Positions 61,301 through 64,000 of a stretch of DNA of 64,000 nt are shown piece after piece. The stretch's first letter is position 1, and every line of letters begins with the position of its first letter. Source of the stretch: Nanobdellati archaeon (GTDB lineage Archaea; B1Sed10-29; JAGVWA01); contig JAGVWA010000002.1 in the NCBI GenBank assembly GCA_018304505.1, positions 19,342 to 83,341 on the forward strand, given 5' to 3'. The notes beneath the pieces were generated by a model. That model was not told the origin of the DNA. It worked only from the letters and a program-made list of their open reading frames with translations, and did no database searches. The position numbers and the translations under genes are program-made.

Positions 61301-62551
61301 GAAGTCACCGTGACGAAGTTTGTCTGCCCAGATGGTAGTACAGTTGATGCTGTGGCTAACTGCCCAAGTGTTCCAGGCGCCCCTGCAATTGACTTTGATG
61401 CGCTGAGGCAACAAAACTTCGGAGCATTTTGTGAGGCGGTTGATGATGAACTATCCAACAGGATCTCGGTCGATTGTTTGAAGACTATCGCGGAGTTTGG
61501 TATTTCTATGTTGCCTTCCAACCTAGTATTGAAGGAGGGGCACTTAAATGGCATGTGCGATTTGTTTGAAACTAGGCACCCAGAACTAGCGGAGTACATT
61601 TCTGCTTACTGCCCATTAGCAGTTGCCAGCGTTATAAACACAGAAGCGATCGCTGCTGTTTTGGGAACGGGGTCGGCTTCTGCCCCCACAGTCAATGATC
61701 TAGGAGGTGAATCGCATGCCCTTGCTATTGATCAAGTAAATGAGAGAGAAATTAAGGGCAGTAAGGTATTTGCGAATATCAAAAAGGGCACTAAAATATA
61801 TCTTTACTCTATAAAGCAAGGTGCAGAGAAGAGATACCAGATAAAAGATTTTGCTTCATTAGCTGCTTATTACGATAGGATGTTTGTACTTAATAGTGAG
61901 TTCTATATTGTTGGGGTTAACATAGTGTTGCCAGTGATGGTCTCTTCTGATGGTGTGGAGAATGCTAAGCTTGGCGTTATATTATCCCCTGACTTTGGTG
62001 ATACGTGGGACTTTATAGAGATTGCAGAGAAGCCAGCTGATTTAGATACCGACGTTAGCTCCTATGTCCATGTTCAACATGAATATGATTTTAAATTTGG
62101 GGATATGGCTTGCAATACAGGGGCCTGTGTCTTTGGGTATTACCGTGGCACGTACTCCGGCACAGATTACAAAATTCCTAAGAGTCTCGGGTACATAAAG
62201 TTCTTCCTGATCGATGAGGAATTACCTCGGGTGCGTAAGCAATTTTCAGAAACAACGGAATCTTGGACCATATCGGCTGTGACCACATCCCCCCCATCAA
62301 TTACTTATACCTTTGTTGGCTATCAAACAGAGACCGGGCCAATCTACAACATTCGACGTATTAAGTATGTGCTTGGGGAGATCTATGACATTAGTATTGA
62401 TGAACAGAGCGTAGTAGTGTTTGATGCAGATAAAGCCAGCAGGGATGTGTCTTTCTGGGGCGGAGCGGATCAGTGGGCATATACCCGTATGACTCTAAAG
62501 ATACCCGTTGGATCAGATAAGGATTATAGTTTAGCGAGGGGTTTAGGTTAG
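55400..62551 (+). CDS. Giant modular adhesin-like protein with class III signal peptide
   Basis: The 2383-residue protein starts with RGQLSLEVLVILAV, a class III signal peptide. A PGF-pre-PGF type domain (about 100-255, ending AVSPGFSTFAI) follows, then a LamG-like lectin fold (about 268-472). A second PGF-pre-PGF-like domain lies at about 894-1057, and two CARDB-like domains at about 1180-1270 and 1410-1490. A propeller-like region follows (about 1530-1800), and an Asp-box SPDFGDTW lies near 2198. A 9-residue tandem copy (IPKTWLQAN/IPRTWLQAN) sits in the second PGF domain. No C-terminal anchor is seen. TATA (CTTTAAATATG, 55369-55379) gives a leaderless start. Codon and base use change in the LamG and last 300 residues. 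Confidence 0.93.
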   Translation: MTAVRNINESRGQLSLEVLVILAVGLVSAALVGVFASNLISISEGIEAQTEAFGGVVAETLEQPEFERAQQFLPDLTITENIRFVSAAETAAAAAESGVIGSALVEVGEIKASESATLTLTQDQATQTGISEITISAANQIPDRSQVTVQKFSDKPATLAIAPLAVQEDAAIPVYAYLEITAVGFTNNDVEEATIKFQVEKAWLTENGLSDAQIVLSRFSGDAWAELPTTVVTPDDTQDDTYVYYSAVSPGFSTFAITPQAPVRPSSVVPVALWQFNGNSRADSTGQAGQVIGGNLVSGRFAGGLELTSGSATLNSDWFSSSGSIELWFKPSLEYSPSSPASQRAYLFSGFEESPVAWIREVNNNPGVLSVCIKNTAGQNACVNSQTKAWLKGRWYHLAVTWEGIGTTGILKVYVNGVLESENRNAGVPKAGSVPNNKWQLGRGYGETKPIKAVFDEVGIYNVVKSTTEIAEDAAAHVEYVYVAPSLPLLNAAPERDLQNPEIEFATIQGSNVYLSPAASFISTPTLPSISEFTDVDHLLSTQLGIFNSLTKFYVAKYTTVQGFKRIEGYYKVPDSTASYPLYIDLNGDDLADYWFSRSGIANWYNRYCARTDRTGSWLYGSSAGLKTEHNCEQGSVVTNMADNYAFKFHITTRDEIRVSTGLAGTDPLKDKMTNAVTLSIQAPPTAGEVAEPMPSKPVDTCVASTLSTIAPNEIKERAVLTLDGSKDDFDCADRYSLQGDADAQRKIYVARAANTRKTHVHFDADINELNNFVLAHAYIDIDNDNTADIDMMKQFSRSQVTSGGQTSTTERTLYSISCFNARATTKWEVGNCADRGVQHTQTGVSSDKPIEASFEPRFPSIKIATQEPSNIQSPILRGTVYEFLTGVRAVVEQVVSRDIVSASATLNLLTTLNAPKDFKLTTPIAGFTATSVKSISISSSKQLSPGSITIEKLSRMPAGLTDPGLDNIFTRLSITSQGFYIADVTQATLEFDIPKTWLQANIPRTWLQANNAGSQAISVYRYEVDKWTEYKAELVSQDIATASFKAVLPGLSVLVIGERTVPTAPAAPTEAEPAAEEPEVPAVTAPAVGTAVSATPRGEPISGNLEFDVYNIGRVDYPPTRLPVLAASSKPRVLQYPQIGFQTPAQTTPELTVSDYTKIQDALALEQNTFSEQELIIAAQYAKQKCTETGALGPSVSVINTPFTNLNDLAGPRNGEASWYITNTGSTAATGVQIKIDVRVFFDGGRTFTAIEKRDVPAGQTIVINLADPSILYRITPSGSPVRWSDMLTTLRGIDTVTMTATVANDPNQNDNRGTAKLTSTSPYTWQLTSPDFNTQVASTVQVDYCRYQPLLLVAILKSPDQYGFNLESFLQQRVAEQLITQAEIVVPGRGALVDASLYTAECYAELPLLTEEGGAETTDEGQAQSSAVCQGQPIASVRVPSTQAGTFNTLRMQNLELYTGQDYVLVVDPQDGLVESREDNNAIRFKGADLVALRPVEAPLISLPREIIDILLPPTAGAVGDVTVGSFDTATSYQLNDPFGGAYSIASLDAKIASLQGVLLRTEDLSFTRAAGENIQDLVFQDNMLSMPVKPSALPQGIDTTSFFYVNSAWQRDSYGLQFIDKSQQGVSDGLSKIDYSGLGIQDIHFSDPNNGVIGGLIISGGNTYAMLAITETGGDDWVIYLVREAATHTVLVGHSLGKPVALLSDSRLVYIEDGKVKKSIDLANLGGGFDMMATSSTDVYLGEKATGKVYKISALDATQAKLDYQAVQSNAESLAGLAGARGLFASDDRDIGYPIIEFQFPSLSTGRRIVDTSAQQTTTLGAQRTLVANSKKRDNAILVLNNVKSTGGTRITGYTVRLKDSTKILASGLALQPSISQLLISLPLQAVEFNSQGITDQPLQITFQQENGATTTIDGPKVYDIAKDTRSKAALDLLERDISKSITEIPSISFGVKKKEQVPFEVKTEVTVTKFVCPDGSTVDAVANCPSVPGAPAIDFDALRQQNFGAFCEAVDDELSNRISVDCLKTIAEFGISMLPSNLVLKEGHLNGMCDLFETRHPELAEYISAYCPLAVASVINTEAIAAVLGTGSASAPTVNDLGGESHALAIDQVNEREIKGSKVFANIKKGTKIYLYSIKQGAEKRYQIKDFASLAAYYDRMFVLNSEFYIVGVNIVLPVMVSSDGVENAKLGVILSPDFGDTWDFIEIAEKPADLDTDVSSYVHVQHEYDFKFGDMACNTGACVFGYYRGTYSGTDYKIPKSLGYIKFFLIDEELPRVRKQFSETTESWTISAVTTSPPSITYTFVGYQTETGPIYNIRRIKYVLGEIYDISIDEQSVVVFDADKASRDVSFWGGADQWAYTRMTLKIPVGSDKDYSLARGLG

Positions 62552-62632
62552 CACCCGCAGATGACAACTTTTATTACCCCGGCGCTGTTTTTCATTTCAT
62601 GTTTTGTGATGCTTGTTCTTTGATGTCTTTGG

Positions 62633-62803
62633 TTATTTCCCGGAAATGATTCGTTTTGTATCAAATAGCAAAACGTCTTTGCTTTCTTTTATCGTAAATC
62701 CTTTTTTATTGAACAAGACCCATTTTACCGGCTTCTTTGTTTTTAGTGCCCCTGCGGATTGCTTAAGCTGTTCGAGCACCTTGTCCTTGTTGTAGAACTT
62801 CAT
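62633..62803 (-). CDS. 56-residue basic protein next to a tandem operator
   Basis: The frame starts at ATG 62803 (MKFYNKDKVLEQLKQSAGAL) and ends at TAA 62633-62635. It encodes a Lys-rich helix followed by KPVKWVLFNKKGFTIKES strands. After the stop, another frame continues REITKDIKEQASQNMK to TGA, so the protein may once have been longer by about 15 residues. The size, basic charge and an adjoining palindromic operator recall antitoxin-like regulators, but no family is recognised and no toxin gene is beside it. Confidence 0.55.
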   Translation of the reverse strand: MKFYNKDKVLEQLKQSAGALKTKKPVKWVLFNKKGFTIKESKDVLLFDTKRIISGK

Positions 62804-62839
62804 ATTATCCCATTGTAGGATTATCCTATTCTAGGATAA
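62804..62839 (-). promoter_or_regulatory. Tandem 16-bp operator-like repeat
   Basis: ATTATCCCATTGTAGG (62804-62819) and ATTATCCTATTCTAGG (62820-62835) follow each other directly. The second with the next bases forms the perfect dyad TTATCCTA-TTC-TAGGATAA (62821-62839). The array abuts the start codon of the small minus-strand gene and covers its transcription start, with TATA-like ATATTTAT just beyond. Confidence 0.7.
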
Positions 62840-62932
62840 ATATGAAAAGCTTGCGGTTAAAACCGTATTGCTTCGCGGAAGACCGCTGAGGACTTCATAA
62901 GTTTTATTAACCCACAATACTTTCCATAACAC

Positions 62933-63469
62933 ATGAACAAATTCGGGCAAGGCGGGCACCTGCAAATGGCACAGCGCAAAGGCCGCAAAGCCGACAAAGG
63001 CCAGATCGCCATTGAGTTCCTTGTGGTGATTGGCTTGATGGTCGTGATTTTCGGATCTGTCAGTTTCACGCTGCTGAACAACTCCATTGCCGACCTGAGG
63101 ACGGCGCAGACAGACCAGATGTCGAAGGCCACTGATTTACTGATCAAGAATGCGGTCGAAGAACTACAACTACAAGGCTCTGGGGCAAAGAAAACCATTT
63201 TCTTAAGGGCGCCGCTGGACTGCGATTACTTTATTTCAAGGCAGGTAATCAAGCTGAGTTGCCCGGCAGACTCCGCGTCAGCTGAGTTAAGCCAGCGCCT
63301 GATTGGTTCGCAGTTCCCGTTCGCGATTACTTATGACTGCCCCGCCTGTTCAGTAGAAGCAGATCCTGATGTTTCAGGATCAACGGTGCAAAAGGTAACA
63401 CGGGGGCTTATTCAGAGGCTTGAGATAAGGCGCTTAGACACCTTCACCACTACTGTCGGTGGTTCATAA
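62933..63469 (+). CDS. Class III signal peptide protein (minor pilin-like)
   Basis: The 178-residue protein has a basic leader (MNKFGQGGHLQMAQRKGRKA) followed by DKGQIAIEFLVVIGLMVVIF, a class III signal peptide with Q-I-A-I-E. Its mature part is small, with four Cys. A TATA (GTTTTATTAAC) gives a leaderless ATG at 62933. Its stop overlaps the next ATG by 1 nt (TAATG), so the two pilin-like genes are coupled. Confidence 0.85.
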   Translation: MNKFGQGGHLQMAQRKGRKADKGQIAIEFLVVIGLMVVIFGSVSFTLLNNSIADLRTAQTDQMSKATDLLIKNAVEELQLQGSGAKKTIFLRAPLDCDYFISRQVIKLSCPADSASAELSQRLIGSQFPFAITYDCPACSVEADPDVSGSTVQKVTRGLIQRLEIRRLDTFTTTVGGS

Positions 63470-64000
63470 TGAAGCGCGGTCAGGTAAGCTTTGAGCTAAT
63501 GATCATTGTTGCCCTAGTCCTGGCTATCTCGTCAGTGCTCGCAGCACAGGTAAGGACCACTTCACTTACTGCGTTTTCAACGGCACAGATAAAATCAGCA
63601 GCATTCGCCTTAACTGGGCTATGCGAGAACGCATTCGTGCAGTCCATAGAAAAAATACAGGTTGATGAGCAGTACAAGCACATGCGTGTTACCTCGATTG
63701 ATTGTGCAATGAACTGGAATCAGCTTGCGGGAATCGCTAACGACCGGCTTTGTAGCCGCCCGAGCAAAGCCAATTTGGTTGACTGCGGCGAATTCCCAAA
63801 GTACGCAGTCACTACGCTGAGCAAGCTGCTTAAGGACTTCAGGGCCCCTGATTTGATCCCTGTGTTTTTTTATGTGCCTGATTCTCCAAGTGTCGGCGGC
63901 GCAATTACGGTGAAATTCGCTGTGCAAAATCAGGGCACTGAAAGCTTCAGGCAAAGCACAGCGGTAATTCAGCTGGCCCCGGCAAACCCCGGGGACCTGC
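63469..64000 (+). CDS. Class III signal peptide protein, 3' end outside window
   Basis: From ATG 63469 the frame is open to the window end (177 codons). MKRGQVSFELMIIVALVLAI is a class III signal peptide with a short leader. Mature residues include five Cys in the first 120. A CARDB-like segment (AITVKFAVQNQGTESF) starts near residue 148, as in the giant protein. It continues the pilus-like locus beyond the window. Confidence 0.9.
   Translation, partial: MKRGQVSFELMIIVALVLAISSVLAAQVRTTSLTAFSTAQIKSAAFALTGLCENAFVQSIEKIQVDEQYKHMRVTSIDCAMNWNQLAGIANDRLCSRPSKANLVDCGEFPKYAVTTLSKLLKDFRAPDLIPVFFYVPDSPSVGGAITVKFAVQNQGTESFRQSTAVIQLAPANPGDL

Noticed and set aside
62613-62795. Plus-strand 60-residue Phe/Ser-rich frame
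   Set aside because: It is antisense to the 56-residue basic protein, which has a start, operator and better composition.

Overview
The window is an archaeal chromosome segment. It carries the archaea-only amidotransferase GatD/GatE, archaeal ThrRS with its own editing domain, a family B DNA polymerase, archaeal class I CCA-adding enzyme, Elp3, DUF63, class III signal peptides (Q-x-S-x-E), a PGF-pre-PGF surface domain and many promoters whose TATA box lies about 25 nt before the start codon (leaderless transcripts). Dense packing, many small membrane proteins of no recognised family, several gene remnants and pilus-like loci fit a DPANN archaeon. The phylum cannot be fixed from the sequence alone.

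Layout. 1-6.8 kb: an edge-truncated unknown gene, an AT-rich AAA/DUF4143 ATPase bracketed by a 53-bp direct repeat, then a run of small two-helix membrane proteins, several sharing a (Y)(I/P)PEK-x-x-like motif, ending in a signal-peptide/C-terminal-anchor protein. 6.8-12.4 kb: coiled-coil and unknown soluble proteins, a PIN-toxin remnant, and polB. 12.5-20.2 kb: a surface-protein island with seven paralogues of a small secreted domain ending in C-x5-8-C-x-(I/L)-x2-(L/I)-E-(I/L)-Y, a Cys-rich class III signal peptide protein, and an M64-like metallopeptidase operon. 20.3-46.3 kb: mostly housekeeping genes. These include MetAP, tRNA-Arg(TCG) followed by a chain of hairpins, Trm5/Taw2, an OB-fold protein, a Trm11/TrmG10-like enzyme, CCA-adding enzyme, a VirB11-like ATPase, ThpR, an NrdD-like protein without a visible glycyl radical site, Lrp, Elp3, GatD, a kinase pseudogene, an RHH regulator, GatE, TtuA with its sulfur carrier, and an ACT protein. 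46.4-64 kb: ThrRS, then a type IV pilus-like locus of ATPase, two TadC-type platform proteins, two Cys-rich pilin-like proteins, prepilin peptidase, a 2383-residue adhesin-like protein and two more class III signal peptide proteins, the last cut by the window edge.

How the parts work together (inference). The prepilin peptidase, ATPase and platform proteins of the 48-55 kb locus would process and assemble the class III signal peptide proteins, including the one encoded 38 kb away inside the paralogue island. The island, the adhesin and the small-membrane-protein operon together look like the cell-surface interaction equipment of this organism. The paralogue family and the two-helix operon are the best candidates for undescribed systems.
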